A stretch of DNA of 64,000 bases from Laburnicola sp. R22_1 (lineage: Eukaryota; Ascomycota; Dothideomycetes; Pleosporales; Didymosphaeriaceae), in assembly GCA_014281115.1 (NCBI GenBank), contig JACONQ010000013.1, positions 124,001-188,000 on the forward strand, read 5' to 3'. Within the stretch, counting starts at the first letter, position 1; each line of letters starts with the position of its first letter. Below are positions 1-10,525 of this stretch, one piece after another. Under the pieces are notes generated by a model. It was not told the origin of the DNA and ran no database searches. It saw nothing but the letters and a program-made list of their open reading frames with translations. A program made the position numbers and the translations under genes.

Positions 1-284
1 TCAACATCGGCGTTCATAGAGAGCAGACGGACGGTTTGTCCAAGTTTTCCTCGATAATAGAGATCTGGGAATGGCGTTTTTGATTCAACAACCCGGCGTT
101 CAAAGCGGTTGTATTTGGTGCGATTGGGGTGGGGTTGGGATGGCGGATCAAGGGGGTTGGTTGCATATAGTTCAGGGTCAGATGTGTCTACAGAGGCATG
201 CCCGAAGGGAGGATTGTGTAGGGTGCTCAACAGACTAGTTGTGTTGCGGTACGCACACACTCGAAATAAATTCAACACCTGCAT
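1..284 (-). CDS. Partial unrecognised ORF, 5' end, running off the left edge
   Basis: Reading the minus strand from an ATG at 284-282, 94 codons stay open to the window edge, so the C-terminal part lies outside. The predicted N-terminus (MQVLNLFRVCAYRNTTSLLS) has hydrophobic, Arg and Ser/Thr residues and no acidic residue in its first 20 or so positions, which would suit a mitochondrial presequence. It is followed by a Pro/Asn-rich linker (codons about 42-52) and a mixed charged, aromatic segment (RTKYNRFERRVVE, DLYYRGKLGQTVRLL) that reads like real protein. I do not recognise the family. A start through an upstream exon is also possible because the bases before the ATG can be read as a 3' splice site (aaatgcag). 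Support is only frame length and composition. Confidence 0.5.
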   Translation of the reverse strand, partial: MQVLNLFRVCAYRNTTSLLSTLHNPPFGHASVDTSDPELYATNPLDPPSQPHPNRTKYNRFERRVVESKTPFPDLYYRGKLGQTVRLLSMNADV

Positions 285-950
285 TTAACTTAATCATGTT
301 GTTGGTTTGTGTATATTGTGACGTGAATTCTTGTTCAGAGCACTTTGTTCAATGGTGATTTGCGGCTGGGTTTACTATTGCCATTAGTAGGGCGTAGAGG
401 GAGGGTGCTAGAGGAGAGGGAGGGGTGTGGATTGTAGGCGTATTCTTGCTTGGGTGAAAGGAGGTATTGGTTGGGTTCAGCGATTGGCGCTTGCCGTTTC
501 TCCAACTTTTCACATTATGTGCATTGTGGGTAATGGGAGAATTGAAAACGTCAAGGATTGAAGATGCCTATTTCGGAAATACTGAGGTTTGCGTGGATGA
601 CTGTGGTTTTCCCCGGTCCATGGCCCCCGGTCGGGTTGCGGACAAGGGGAGGAAGTGTCGGTGCGCGTCGCTGCTGGGTCAACCGCTAGGCAATGTTTTT
701 GCTTGGCAACAGCGCAACATCACAATTGCCCCGAGCACAAGGCGCACGCTACGAAGCGCCATTGCCCTACGACATTGCGACGCGCTTGGATGCTTCTATA
801 CCTTCACGAGACTCGAGACACGCGTCCGAACGAGATCAACGTCGATTCGCGGCCGCATTCCTCGCTCCCTTGCCTCCTCCGAGGCCTGCCGAAACGCTCC
901 CCGCATACCGCATGAGATAGCATTGGTACACCCGTCGGAAGCTCCACGCC
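285..950. other. Intergenic, shared upstream region of two divergent genes
   Basis: No coding signal recognised. It separates the left-edge minus-strand ORF from the plus-strand DUF3405 gene and so probably holds both promoters. The last 300 bases contain overlapping short open frames in several phases with no family match. Confidence 0.5.
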
Positions 951-3392
951 ATGTTAGGCTTCCGCCCACTACAGGTGGGGAAGAAGCGGAAGCTGCAGTC
1001 CTACCACGAGATCCCCGAGTACGATGTCGAAGACGCCGACCCCGAGCAGCGCTCCTACAGCGACGATGAGAGCGACAGCTCGTCCGCCACCTCCTCGCCC
1101 AACTCGTCGCGAACATCATCGGGTGCATATGCTCTGCCGAAGCGAGCCTTCTCACGGCCTTCGGTGAGTGCGTACAGCTACAAGAACCCGCGAGCCTTTA
1201 CGCGGTATTTTGGCCTGGCAATAGCCACCACGCTCCTGCTGTTCATGTTCTTCCTGCTGAACCAGAGCTGGGCTTCGATACGCAACGCCGAGCTGGGCTT
1301 ACACAAGGGCCCGCCGCCGAAGCCGGTGTGGGAGAGCTTCCCGTTCCTGAAGAGGTACCATGGCGGTATCCGGACGCTGGTCAGCAGGGAGAAGAACGTG
1401 CCAGAATACCCAACCAAGGAGGATGTAGACCCAGAGATGCCGAAACCGGAAGTCAAGGAGGGTTCGCCCAAGGAGAAGCGCATGGAAGGCGGGAACCTGC
1501 CCGATTCTGTGTCCTTCAACCCATATCCCGACTACCAGAGCAAAGACTACATGGAAAAGTACGGCCCGGTGGAGACGTGCTATGTGGATGCAAACGACAA
1601 GATCCAGATTCCATCCATGAGAGTTTACGAGGGCGTCACGAAAGGAACGCCAGACAATGTCCTAGGCTCCTACGAATTGCTTGGGTTACGGCAGGACGTC
1701 TGCTTCGAGCGCTTTGGTCGACTCGGTCCGTACGGCCTCGGCTACTCCAAGAGACGAGGAGGCACTGGCGCCGCCATGGAGGGTGATCGTGAAGGTAGCG
1801 AAAAAGTGTGGGAACAGAGCCCTGAAGTTGACTTCCGGAAGGTCAGATGGGGTGAGGCCCTGGATCGCTGCTTGGAAAAGAACAAAGACCGTTTCAAACC
1901 CCTGCCGGAGGGTCGCAGCCACCACTTTCAATCCATGGTCAAGAGGAGCGGAGACGGAACTCCCGATGCTCCGAGTCAACCCAAGACCAACAGCACCCAC
2001 AGCACCAATAGCACTATCTCCGACCCACCTCCTAGGAAGCACAACAATTTACTCCCACGAACGGCAGTTTTAATAAGGACGTGGTGGGATTATGAGTACG
2101 ATGATGAAGACCTCATGTTTCTCCGCTCACTCATCTCCGAACTCAGCATTGGGTCTGGGGGCGAGTACCAAGTCCACTTCTTAATCCACGTCAAGGATGA
2201 CAACAAGCAGATTTGGGCCGACGACAACGTCTATCGGGAGGTTCTGAATAAATCCCTACCGGTCGAGTTCGCGGGCATGGGCACGCTCTGGTCAGAACGC
2301 CAAATGGGCCTCATCTACGGCGGCCTCGAGGAGTCCATGTATCGCGATCTGCCTGTTCATGGTGCCTATCGCTCCACATATATGCCTGTTACCTACTTCG
2401 CCCATCAGCACCCTGAGTTCGATTTCTTCTGGCATTGGGAGATGGATGTTCGCTATACGGGTCATTACTACCATCTGTTCAAACAAATTGCCGATTGGAC
2501 CGACAAGCAACCACGCAAAGGCCTGTGGGAGCGCAATGCCCGCTTTTATGTTCCACGTGTGCATGGTCCTTGGGAAGATTTCTCCCACATGGTTCGGGTT
2601 CAGACTGAGCACGGCACAAACAGCAAAGCCAACGCCTGGTCATCACATCTCCCTCCCAACCCACACATGCCTGAACTCGAGACTCAGAAGCCGGAAAAGC
2701 CCGTTTGGGGCCCAGAGCTTCCGCCTGACTATGCCGACATCGAGATCGACGAGGCCGTTAAACCACCTCGAAGCATGGCAGAAGACAAATCCGAATGGGG
2801 CGTCGGTGAGCCGGCCGATCTAATTGTCCTGAACCCCCTCTTCGACCCCGACCACACCGGCTGGATCCTCGGCGAAGATGTCACAGGCTACAACAAGACG
2901 CAGGGCCTTCCACCGCGCCGCACCGCGATCAACACATCCGGTCGTCTCTCGCGTCGCCTCCTCGAAACCATGCACCGCGAACAATCTCTCAAGCGACACA
3001 CCATGTTCTCCGAAATGTGGCCCGGCTCCTGCGCCCTGCACCACGGCCTAAAAGCCGTCTACGCCCCGCACCCTGTCTACATCGATCGCAAGTGGCCTGT
3101 GCAATACCTCGCTGCCATCTTCAACAATGGGAGAAACGGTGCGAGCGGAGGTGCTAGGCTCTCGGTTTTCTCGGACGACAGACAGCATAATTTCTTGGGG
3201 ACGACGTGGTACTATCATGCGGGGCATGCGCCGAATCTGTGGAAGAGGTGGCTCGGGTACAAGGTTGATAATGATGGGGGTGAGCAGGAAGAGTTGGCGG
3301 GCGAGGGAAGGATGTGTTTGCCTGCGATGCTGCTGCATCCGGTGAAACAGGTTGATTTGATACAAGAGAGGGTTGAAGAGGAAGTGGGTTGA
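951..3392 (+). CDS. DUF3405 family type II membrane protein, 813 aa
   Basis: Single-exon gene. The product has a cytoplasmic N-terminal region of about 80 residues rich in Ser, Asp and Glu, one hydrophobic segment at about residues 86-104 (FGLAIATTLLLFMFFLL), then a long lumenal or extracellular domain. From about residue 365 it carries the blocks typical of fungal DUF3405 proteins: AVLIRTWWDYEYDDEDLMFL, the VHFLIHVKDD segment, DFFWHWEMDVRYTGHYYHLF and, near the C-terminus, FSEMWPGSCALHHGLKAVY and GTTWYYHAGHAPNLWKRWLG. The DxD-like WEMDVRYTG and the type II topology resemble Golgi glycosyltransferases, but the molecular function of DUF3405 is not established and I do not assign one. The ATG at 951 is the first in frame and gives the full conserved length. 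Neighbour to the right is a transposon insertion region. Confidence 0.85.
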   Translation: MLGFRPLQVGKKRKLQSYHEIPEYDVEDADPEQRSYSDDESDSSSATSSPNSSRTSSGAYALPKRAFSRPSVSAYSYKNPRAFTRYFGLAIATTLLLFMFFLLNQSWASIRNAELGLHKGPPPKPVWESFPFLKRYHGGIRTLVSREKNVPEYPTKEDVDPEMPKPEVKEGSPKEKRMEGGNLPDSVSFNPYPDYQSKDYMEKYGPVETCYVDANDKIQIPSMRVYEGVTKGTPDNVLGSYELLGLRQDVCFERFGRLGPYGLGYSKRRGGTGAAMEGDREGSEKVWEQSPEVDFRKVRWGEALDRCLEKNKDRFKPLPEGRSHHFQSMVKRSGDGTPDAPSQPKTNSTHSTNSTISDPPPRKHNNLLPRTAVLIRTWWDYEYDDEDLMFLRSLISELSIGSGGEYQVHFLIHVKDDNKQIWADDNVYREVLNKSLPVEFAGMGTLWSERQMGLIYGGLEESMYRDLPVHGAYRSTYMPVTYFAHQHPEFDFFWHWEMDVRYTGHYYHLFKQIADWTDKQPRKGLWERNARFYVPRVHGPWEDFSHMVRVQTEHGTNSKANAWSSHLPPNPHMPELETQKPEKPVWGPELPPDYADIEIDEAVKPPRSMAEDKSEWGVGEPADLIVLNPLFDPDHTGWILGEDVTGYNKTQGLPPRRTAINTSGRLSRRLLETMHREQSLKRHTMFSEMWPGSCALHHGLKAVYAPHPVYIDRKWPVQYLAAIFNNGRNGASGGARLSVFSDDRQHNFLGTTWYYHAGHAPNLWKRWLGYKVDNDGGEQEELAGEGRMCLPAMLLHPVKQVDLIQERVEEEVG

Positions 3393-4502
3393 GTGAGTAC
3401 CTTTGAGCATGGTAGCATAGACTTGTTGGGCTGGGCATTGGGTGGCGTTTGGGATGATGGGGATAGGGGGCGTTTTCAACCGCGCTTTGGCGTGGTCTAT
3501 TTTTGGATGGGTTATGATTTGTTATGAAGGTTTTTCATGTGGGTGGGTGTGGTGTATTGTAATATGAGTAATGGGTACTATGTGGGTTGACTGCGTTGCT
3601 TGTGTGTGTGTGTGTGTGAGTGTCTTGTAGACTTGGAGCATATTGCAATACGGATGGTTGGAGCGGACGGTTCCATCTTCTTGAGTTCAATTAAAGAACA
3701 TTCCTCTGCAATGTCTGTCTGTCATGTAGGCGTTTTTGCTAGATACCCTTTTATCATAGCAGCTTAGTGTCATATGTCTGCACCTTTCTCCCGCTATTTG
3801 CAATGATTTCGCGTCCACGCTCTGTGTTTTCGGTCTAAACAATTTAGTACCCATTCGCTGTAGATGACTGCGGAATAGTAGTAGGTAGGCTGTGTGGTAA
3901 GTATACAGTCACCTTTAGCTCGCATTGCACCCTCGAAAGCGTGCCTAGCGGTATTTATTGCGATTAGTTAGGTAGAGGAATTTGTATTCAATACTACTGC
4001 ATGCGCTTCATCGGGCGGACTCGTTTCTCAGACACACCTAGCTAATGACTATCCTGTTTTGAGGAAGGAGTGTCGGCTTGGGGCATCTCGCTTGTGAAGG
4101 CGACAGTCTGTCTTGTTCTACGGCAATGGTAGGTTCGTAGGATGGGTAGTGGGAGGAGGCACCACGAGGACTAGAGGGGATAGATGTGCAGGTGTGGGAG
4201 GTAGTCTAGATGGGCTGGGGTGGAGGGCTGAGGGTACGATATCTAGGTATGCTCGCACGTGGCTATGAGGAATCGGGGAGGTTCTTTGTGTAGGAGGTGA
4301 GTATACATATACATACAGCCAGCAAGTAGACAATCACGTGTATCTATCTCCCTTAAGCAGGACCAGGAAAAGGTCTGGGTAGAGTGCGTTACTCCAGGAT
4401 GGACAAGACAAAGGCCGAACGTCACTCAAAACTTCTATCCGTACAGCTAGCTGCATGTCCCTCGCCGCCTTGTCCTAGCACACCGCCCAGGGCCGTCCCA
4501 TA
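3393..4502. other. Intergenic with a (TG)n microsatellite
   Basis: Downstream flank of the DUF3405 gene up to the left end of the transposon. It contains a TG dinucleotide run at about 3601-3617 and the 3' UTR sequence of the preceding gene. No gene recognised; short open frames on the minus strand near 4118-4425 are low-complexity and unsupported. Confidence 0.5.
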
Positions 4503-4598
4503 AGCTCGGCTATATAGTTATTGATCACATAGGGTTCCTGATCACCCCACCGAAACGCGCACCCTGAACAAAACACGCGATATCTCTCAACAACGCTC
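4503..4598 (+). repeat. Left terminal inverted repeat of the pogo-type element
   Basis: 96 bp starting AGCTCGGC, matching the reverse complement of 6198-6293 at 94 of 96 positions. The transposase ATG lies 6 bp inside the repeat boundary. Confidence 0.93.
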
Positions 4599-4604
4599 AT
4601 CAAA

Positions 4605-6185
4605 ATGGACGCCCGTGAGCTAGCTATACAATCAGCTATCAGCGATTTCAACGCAGGTCTTTATTCTAGCCAACGCGCAGCTGCAAAGGCGTACAATATC
4701 CCTCAATCTACGCTATTAACGCGACTCCGTGGCGCAACAACGAGCGCGCTCAGCCATCAACACCAGCAGCGATTGACTCCTCTACAAGAGGATTTCCTTG
4801 TTGAATGGATCCTTGAAGAAGACGCACGCGGCTATCCTCCTCCACACGCTTGCGCGTGAGAGATGGCGAATCGAATTCTGCGCATGAACGGCGACAATCA
4901 GCCTGTTGGCAAGCTCTGGCTCTCACACTTTATTAAGCGCCAGCCACGCGTCGCCTTAGTAGTAGGCTGGAAGCTTAACGCCTAGAGAGCTGAGGCAGCT
5001 ACGCCAGAACAGCTCCGCGCGTTCCTAGAGCTCTATGAGCAGACTCGACAGCGACTTAATATATAGACGGAGAATACGTATAATATGGATGAGACTGGCA
5101 TTGCGCTAGGTGTATGTACTAACACTAGAGTCCTTGCTAGGGCATTAAAGAAGAAGGCTTACGTTAAGTCGCTAGAGAATTGCGAGTGGGTCTCAATAAT
5201 TGAGTGCGTATCGGCAATAGGGCGGAAGCTGCGCTGCGTAGTTATCTTCAAGGGCCAGAGCCTGCAGACTACCTGGTTCCCAGCCAAATCAATACCCGAC
5301 TGGCTCTATACAACCTCCGAGAATGGATGGACGTTAAATGCGATAGGTGTTGAGTGGCTGCAGCGCATATTCATCCCTGAGACGGCGCCAGCTGACGGCC
5401 AGTGCCGCCTGCTTATTCTTGACGGCCATGGCAGCTATATTGATATTGAGTTCCTCTGGCTCTGTAAACAGCATCGAATTGAGCTCCTATATCTACCTGC
5501 GCACTCCTCTCACGTCCTACAGCCTCTAGATCTCGCTCCTTTCTCGGTAATTAAGTCTAGTTACCGACGCCAGATCCAGGAGCTCGCATCGCTCGACGAC
5601 GCCGCGCCTGTCAAGAAGGAGCGCTTTATTGCCTGCTACTATCAAGCTAGGGAGGAAGGCTTCACAGAGCGTGTGATTCGAGCTGGTTGGCAGGCTGCTG
5701 GTATCTGCCCATTCAACATTAATCACGTGCTTAGCTCGTCGCAGGTCTCTCAGAGGCCTACAACGCCTACGCCTCAGCAGCAACCTCAGCAGCAGCCTCA
5801 GAGCTTCCTCTCTACCCCTCAAGGCCCTCGGGATCTCTACTTAGCGCAGCGCGACGTCCAGAGCCTCGAAAACCTAGGTTGTAGGACCCGGCTCCTCCTA
5901 CAAAAAGCAGGTAAGGCGCTAGCAGCTGCGAATGCTAGAGCTGCAGGGCTAGAATCAGAGAAAAGACGCCTTGAGTATCATCTACAGACTACTAGCTCTC
6001 ACTGGCCACGAAAGCGCGTTCAGATAGACCCAAATCAACGCTTTGCAGAGGTAGAGACTATTATGGAGGGTATGCGCGCAGCTGAGGCTTTAGCAGCTCA
6101 GCAACGTAAATATACTATATTAAGCGCTTCAGAAAGGGCTGCAGTAGCTACAGCAGCTGTAGCGCTTGAATCTATGTGTACTTAA
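4605..6185 (+). pseudogene. Pogo/Fot1 transposase, interrupted by three nonsense codons
   Basis: One frame from ATG 4605 to the stop at 6183-6185, about 526 codons, broken by TGA at 4857, TAG at 4983 and TAG at 5064. Residues 1-60 form a Psq/CENP-B-like helix-turn-helix (AISDFNAGLYSSQRAAAKAY, then IPQSTLLTRL). After the last stop come the catalytic blocks: YNMDETG (first Asp), LLILDGHGSY (second Asp) and HVLQPLDLAPFSVIK (third Asp), i.e. a DDD triad, then the C-terminal leucine/alanine-rich coiled region usual in fungal pogo transposases. The two TAG codons fit CAG to TAG and the TGA fits CGA to TGA, all C-to-T on this strand, as expected from RIP or methyl-cytosine deamination. There is no frameshift. 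Confidence 0.9.
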
Positions 6186-6197
6186 TGGCAATTATAA

Positions 6198-6293
6198 GAG
6201 CGTTGTTGAGAGATATCGCGTGTTTTATTCAGGGTGCGCGTTTCGGTGGGGTGATCAGGAACCCTATGTGATCAATAGCTATATAGCCGAGCT
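6198..6293 (-). repeat. Right terminal inverted repeat of the pogo-type element
   Basis: 96 bp, reverse complement of the left repeat with two mismatches (one C/T and one T/C). It directly abuts the TA target duplication at 6294-6295. Confidence 0.93.
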
Positions 6294-7597
6294 TAGCGCG
6301 ATGGGTCACCCACCCAACTGCCGCTCCGCGCTAACGCGTGCACGTGATGGTCACCCACCCGGCCACCGTACCCGAAGTTCCCCCAAGCGAGGCGCTAGCG
6401 CCACTAGCGTCTCCCCCCTCCCTATATAAACCCGCCCGCCCGTCCACCACCTTTGCTCCTTAGCTCTCTTTGCCTTTTGGCTTAGATCAAGTGTAGTATC
6501 TGTTCTTTTTAGTTTAATCGCTAAAAGTAAGTTTTCGCGCCATCGCTCCTTCCTGTTTAGTAGTGCTAACCTTCCTTCGCAGCGTCACTACGGTGACATT
6601 CTCGATTATTCCTATTTTTGACAAGAGGCCTCCTCTCACTGAGCTTGCTCATAGTTGAGGCCACAGTGACGCCTGTCCTGCACTCCACGGGCTGTCGCGA
6701 CTGTCTTTTTTTCATTGAGTCTTCTGGCACTGCCGGTTGCTTGAGGAAGAAGTTGTTGTGTTGTCGCGTTCCGGTGCTGCAGAGTTTTAGTTACCGTGCT
6801 ATGCGGAGGTTTTGTTGAGGTGCTGGTTGCTCGCGTCTTCAATCTACTGTTATCGTGCCCGCCGTCTGTCTCGCACATCCAATTCGAACTCACCGAGTAT
6901 TCTGTGCTAGGCCCTCGCCCGCCCAGCCAACAACCGCTCGACAGCGCCAGAGGTGAGGTGCAGCCGCGCGCTCCCGAGGGCTCGAGAAGCCTCTCCCAGC
7001 AACCTCTACCGTTGCCTCGGCCTCGATCACGACGGACGGCGACCCAACACCCGTGTGGAAGCGCGTCGTCACTCTCGACGCTCTCGACGCAGGTGCATAG
7101 GCAACAGCCCGGGAGCGTTGCACGACCCTCGGCGGGGCTCGGGGACGGGGAGGACGAGTGAGAGCGTCCGCGAAAAGAAGCAGAGCAAAACACCCAGCCA
7201 TGTGTCCCTCGACTGTATGCTGTTGAGCGCCGGGCGATTTGATGGCTCTGGGGTGTTCTCCCCACCTTGCGGAGTGGCAATAGCGACTAGTTTCAACGTA
7301 GCATTACCGTCCTCTAGCTGGGGGATTGCCCAGGCTATATGCCGTCAGCAGTGGGTGCATCAGTGGTGTCAACCTGGTGGTGCTGCTATCATCATGTCTG
7401 TACTCTCCGATGAGCCCATTTGATATGATTACGTGCTTCATTCCTAACAACGTCGCCCGTCGAGAACCATACAAAACGCCAGATGCTACAATACAGACCA
7501 CCAATGCACCCAAAAGCTCATAGAGCTACCAGAACCCTTTTCCCAACCGTAGTGTGGTATTGCCTCGCTCTCCCTTCGTATCGTAGAACAACGTCCT
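6294..7597. other. Intergenic with an orphan promoter-like block
   Basis: No gene recognised. Two copies of a GATGG(G)TCACCCACCC motif lie at about 6300 and 6347, followed by TATATAAA at 6423-6430 and a CT-rich stretch to about 6480, which together look like a promoter and initiator. A short palindrome (GTCACTACGGTGAC) sits at about 6585. Open frames in both strands between 6618 and 7423 are short, GC-rich and mutually overlapping. The final few hundred bases are 3' flank of the p24 gene. Confidence 0.4.
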
Positions 7598-8380
7598 TTA
7601 TGTGAGCTTCTGCTTGATGAAGAAGGTGCGCAGATGCGACAGCTGCCATGCACAGGTGAGGCCGAGGACAGCGAGCTGGATGAGACTCCAGCGGACGACG
7701 CGGGAATTCGTGTGTTCGGACTGGTCGCGGAACTCGGCTTCGCGCTCCTACAAAGCAATTAGCATTCCAGTTCACGCATGCTCTCATCAAGGGCAAACAA
7801 GTCGACCTACCCGCTGAAAGACCTGCTCCCTCCTCACGTCCTGCAGCCTGCTGTTCAGATCCCTGATCTTCTGCGCCAGGTCATCGATTTTGCCCTTATC
7901 CGTGCTCTCAATCTTGCTTGTCTCTCCAATGGCCAGGTCCAGCGTGAACTTCACCGTGCCATGGTGGCCAGTACCATACCACGCGCTGCCCTGCTGCACG
8001 TTCTGAGGCGTCACACAGAGCCGGTGCTCGCCGCTGTCGGCCGCGCTGAATGTGAATTTCCCGGCGCTGGAGCCGCGCTGGGCGACGACGCGGTGATCGT
8101 TGTCGAACGTCTCTTCGACGGTGATGAAGACGCCGACGTCGCTCTTGGATATGTACGATTTGGTGTTGTCGTCCCAGACTTTGACGTCATAGTGGCCTGT
8201 ACGTGTCAGCTATGCGCCTCTGCGGGTAGGTAGATGGGCGGGGCGCGGCGTACCGGCTACCAGCGTGTCCTTGGGGAGCTCTTCGAAGAAGCACTTCTGG
8301 ACTGCGCCGTCAATGAAGAAGTGGAGCGCTTGCGAGGGCACCGCTAGCACGGCGGCGAGGAAGAGGGAGGGGCGCCACAT
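7598..8380 (-). CDS. p24 (EMP24/GP25L) family cargo receptor, alpha/Erp-like, 220 aa
   Basis: Three exons on the minus strand: 8380-8254, 8196-7811 and 7747-7598, joined in frame. The product starts with a signal peptide ([18 protein letters not shown]), followed directly by [20 protein letters not shown], the start of a GOLD domain with the two-cysteine pattern of p24 proteins (second Cys in HRLCVT). A coiled-coil segment (about residues 135-175) precedes a C-terminal membrane span ([18 protein letters not shown]) and a short cytoplasmic tail [12 protein letters not shown] with the FF and Lys residues that bind COPII and COPI coats. p24 proteins cycle between ER and Golgi and help package cargo such as GPI-anchored proteins. 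The LHFFI start and tail best fit the alpha (Erp1/5/6) class, which I infer rather than prove. It is divergent from the SDR gene to the right. Confidence 0.9.
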
Positions 8381-9078
8381 GGTGAGAGGGAGGGGGCTCC
8401 GCGAGAAGAGGCGTGTGCGGGGATCGTGCTGCGCGGTGGTCGAAATGTTGGTGTTGAGCAACCGTGTCGAGTTGGGTGCTCGGAAGCGGCTAGTGCGAAC
8501 TGGCAGGAAGTGTCGTGATGTGTGTGGTCCCGGGGTCTTCCCTTGCTCCAGCCCCATTAACATGTGCATGGTCTCTCGAATGGATATTTTCGGCTTGCCA
8601 TACGCGTAAAAAGGTTCATGAGAGATCCAGTATGCCTTCAAATGCCGATTGATTGAGCGATGGATCGAGCACAACCCTGTTGGGTGCACAGAGGTACCTA
8701 GGTACTTTTTCAACGTCAGCCAGCTGCTCTACGCTCTGCTTATACTCTCGCTACGCAATTCATTACTTCAAGCCAACTTTACAACAGGGTAAATAGTTCC
8801 TGTCGGACGCAGTTGGCGTACAAATTGCTGACGTTCTACGGTCCCCGCATCTTCCGCGCTGCGCCCCCAAGACTGTTCAACATCAGCTTTGAGCGCAACA
8901 ATCCGACAAACCGACTAACGTGCGGCACAGCTACTCGATCTTCAATTGTTAACACAGACCCTGAACTTGTGCTGTCAGCTCTCTTGCTCGGTTCTGTAAT
9001 TACCTTGCAGTATCCCCTCCCAAGTCTATACACTTGTTTCATACATCCCACCTACTTCTCCCACCTACGTCGACCATC
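8381..9078. promoter_or_regulatory. Divergent promoter region between p24 and SDR genes
   Basis: About 700 bp separates the ATG of the minus-strand p24 gene from that of the plus-strand dehydrogenase. No coding signal. The last 60 bases before the SDR start are CT-rich, as is common for fungal transcription starts. No specific operator recognised. Confidence 0.5.
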
Positions 9079-10402
9079 ATGTCTCTCTTCCAACCCGAAG
9101 CCTTCAATTTTATTACACTCAAACAAAAATCTCATACCATCCTTATAACTGGAGGTGCGTAAATCTAGATAAGCACCCCTCTTTGCCAGGCCAGGACTTC
9201 AACCAAGAGCAAGAAGCACATGCCTAGTCTACACTTAGAAGTACTTCCCTAATCCCCTGGACTACACTAACATCCCGCCTCCAGGTTCCTCGGGCATTGG
9301 CCTCGCGACAGCCACCATCCTCTCATCCCTAAACCCCACGCACAACCTCATCCTGCTCGACCTGCGTCCGCCGCCGTCCACCTTTCCCCACTCACCCTCC
9401 CACACCCTCTTTCTGAAAACGGACGTCGCATCATGGACCTCGCAACGCGCCGCCTTCGAAGCGGCTTACGCGAAGTTCGGCTGCATCGATGCCGTGTTCG
9501 TTAACGCCGGCATCATCTCGGAATACGAGGATCAATTCTTCACAGATGGTTTCGATAGTGAAGGCAAACTGGCAGAGCCAGACCGCCGCACCTTGACTGT
9601 AGATCTGAACGCCGCGAGTGATACGACGAAGTTGGCGATTCACTATCTGAGGAAGAACAGCGAGGGCGGAAGCATTGTGTTGACGGCGAGTGTGGCGGGG
9701 TATCTGGGCGTTACAAGTTTGCCGCTGTATTCTGCGGCAAAGCATGGTATGTGTATTTGATCCTCGTCTTCAGTCTCTCAGAAAGATACACAGGAGGATC
9801 ACCGCGTCAACATAGCACCTGAAAGAGCATCCTCATCCAACGACCTCCCTTGCTAACGCCTTATCTCGTAGGTATCATCGGCCTCCTCCGCGCCCTCAAA
9901 GCCGAAACAGCGAAATTGTCCATATCCATTTCTGCCATCGCACCCGGCATAACCGTCACACCTCTGCTCAACGCCGGCAACACCGACACCGGCCCGTCCT
10001 CTCGCACTCCCGAGGAGTATGCTAAACAAATGGCTGCTGCGGGTGTTCCAGTCAACCGCGTAGAATCAGTCGCGTTGGCCGTATGCTATCTGCTCAACGA
10101 GGGGATTAAGGTGAGCTGCTTGCATCTTCCACGTTCCATGTAGCGAGGACTGCGTCTTCTATGCCCATTCATTCCGTCGAGGCAATATCTGCTCAGTAAC
10201 ACTATATGATCACTATTCATATCCACCCACACGTCTATAGGCAAACGGCGCAGGGATATTTATCCAAAACGACAAGTTCTGGGACATGGAGCGCGGGCTC
10301 GCTAAGAGTAGAGCAATGTGGATGAGCCAGGAGATGCTCGACGATTTTCGTGGCGGGCGGGGCGCACATGTGCTTGGGGTTCCTTCCAAGGCAATGATGT
10401 GA
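9079..10402 (+). CDS. Short-chain dehydrogenase/reductase (15-hydroxyprostaglandin dehydrogenase-like), 312 aa
   Basis: Four exons: 9079-9154, 9285-9746, 9872-10110 and 10241-10402. Classical SDR features are visible: the nucleotide-binding glycine motif TGGSSGIG (about residues 24-31, created across the first splice junction), an acidic residue after the second strand (LILLDLR) that favours NAD over NADP, DVAS, the NAG motif, the catalytic Ser in SIVLTASVAGYLG and YSAAKH with the Tyr/Lys pair. The C-terminal exon (FIQNDKFWDMERG) resembles fungal NAD-dependent 15-PGDH-like proteins. The substrate cannot be told from sequence. The gene is divergent from the p24 gene, and three tandem CACGTG boxes lie downstream. 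Confidence 0.9.
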
Positions 10403-10428
10403 GCCCAAGGTACGTACCTGAGGTATGA

Positions 10429-10451
10429 ATATATATATATATATATATATT
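10429..10451. repeat. (AT)n microsatellite
   Basis: About 11 AT dinucleotides just after the SDR stop codon, probably in its 3' UTR. Confidence 0.95.
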
Positions 10452-10525
10452 TTCCTTTTGGCTATTTTCACCGTAAGGGACGTCAGCCGGCCATAGTAAA
10501 GCGTATGTAACGCTTAGTCGTCAGT

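Larger units (their letters stand above)
4503..6293 (+). mobile_element. Fot1/pogo-type (Tc1-mariner superfamily) DNA transposon, complete ends, inactive transposase
   Basis: A 1,791-bp element bounded by 96-bp terminal inverted repeats (4503-4598 and 6198-6293) that differ at only two positions, both transitions. Each end is flanked by TA (4501-4502 and 6294-6295), the target duplication of Tc1-mariner elements. The interior holds one long transposase frame with an N-terminal helix-turn-helix and a DDD catalytic domain, which places it in the pogo/Fot1 branch. Inverted repeats this alike indicate fairly recent insertion, yet the transposase has three in-frame stops, so this copy is not autonomous. 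It could still be moved in trans if an intact relative exists elsewhere. Confidence 0.93.

Noticed and set aside
4857..5066. Intron in the transposase instead of nonsense codons
   Set aside because: The sequence between and around the stops translates smoothly into expected transposase residues in the same frame, and removing it would delete part of the domain.
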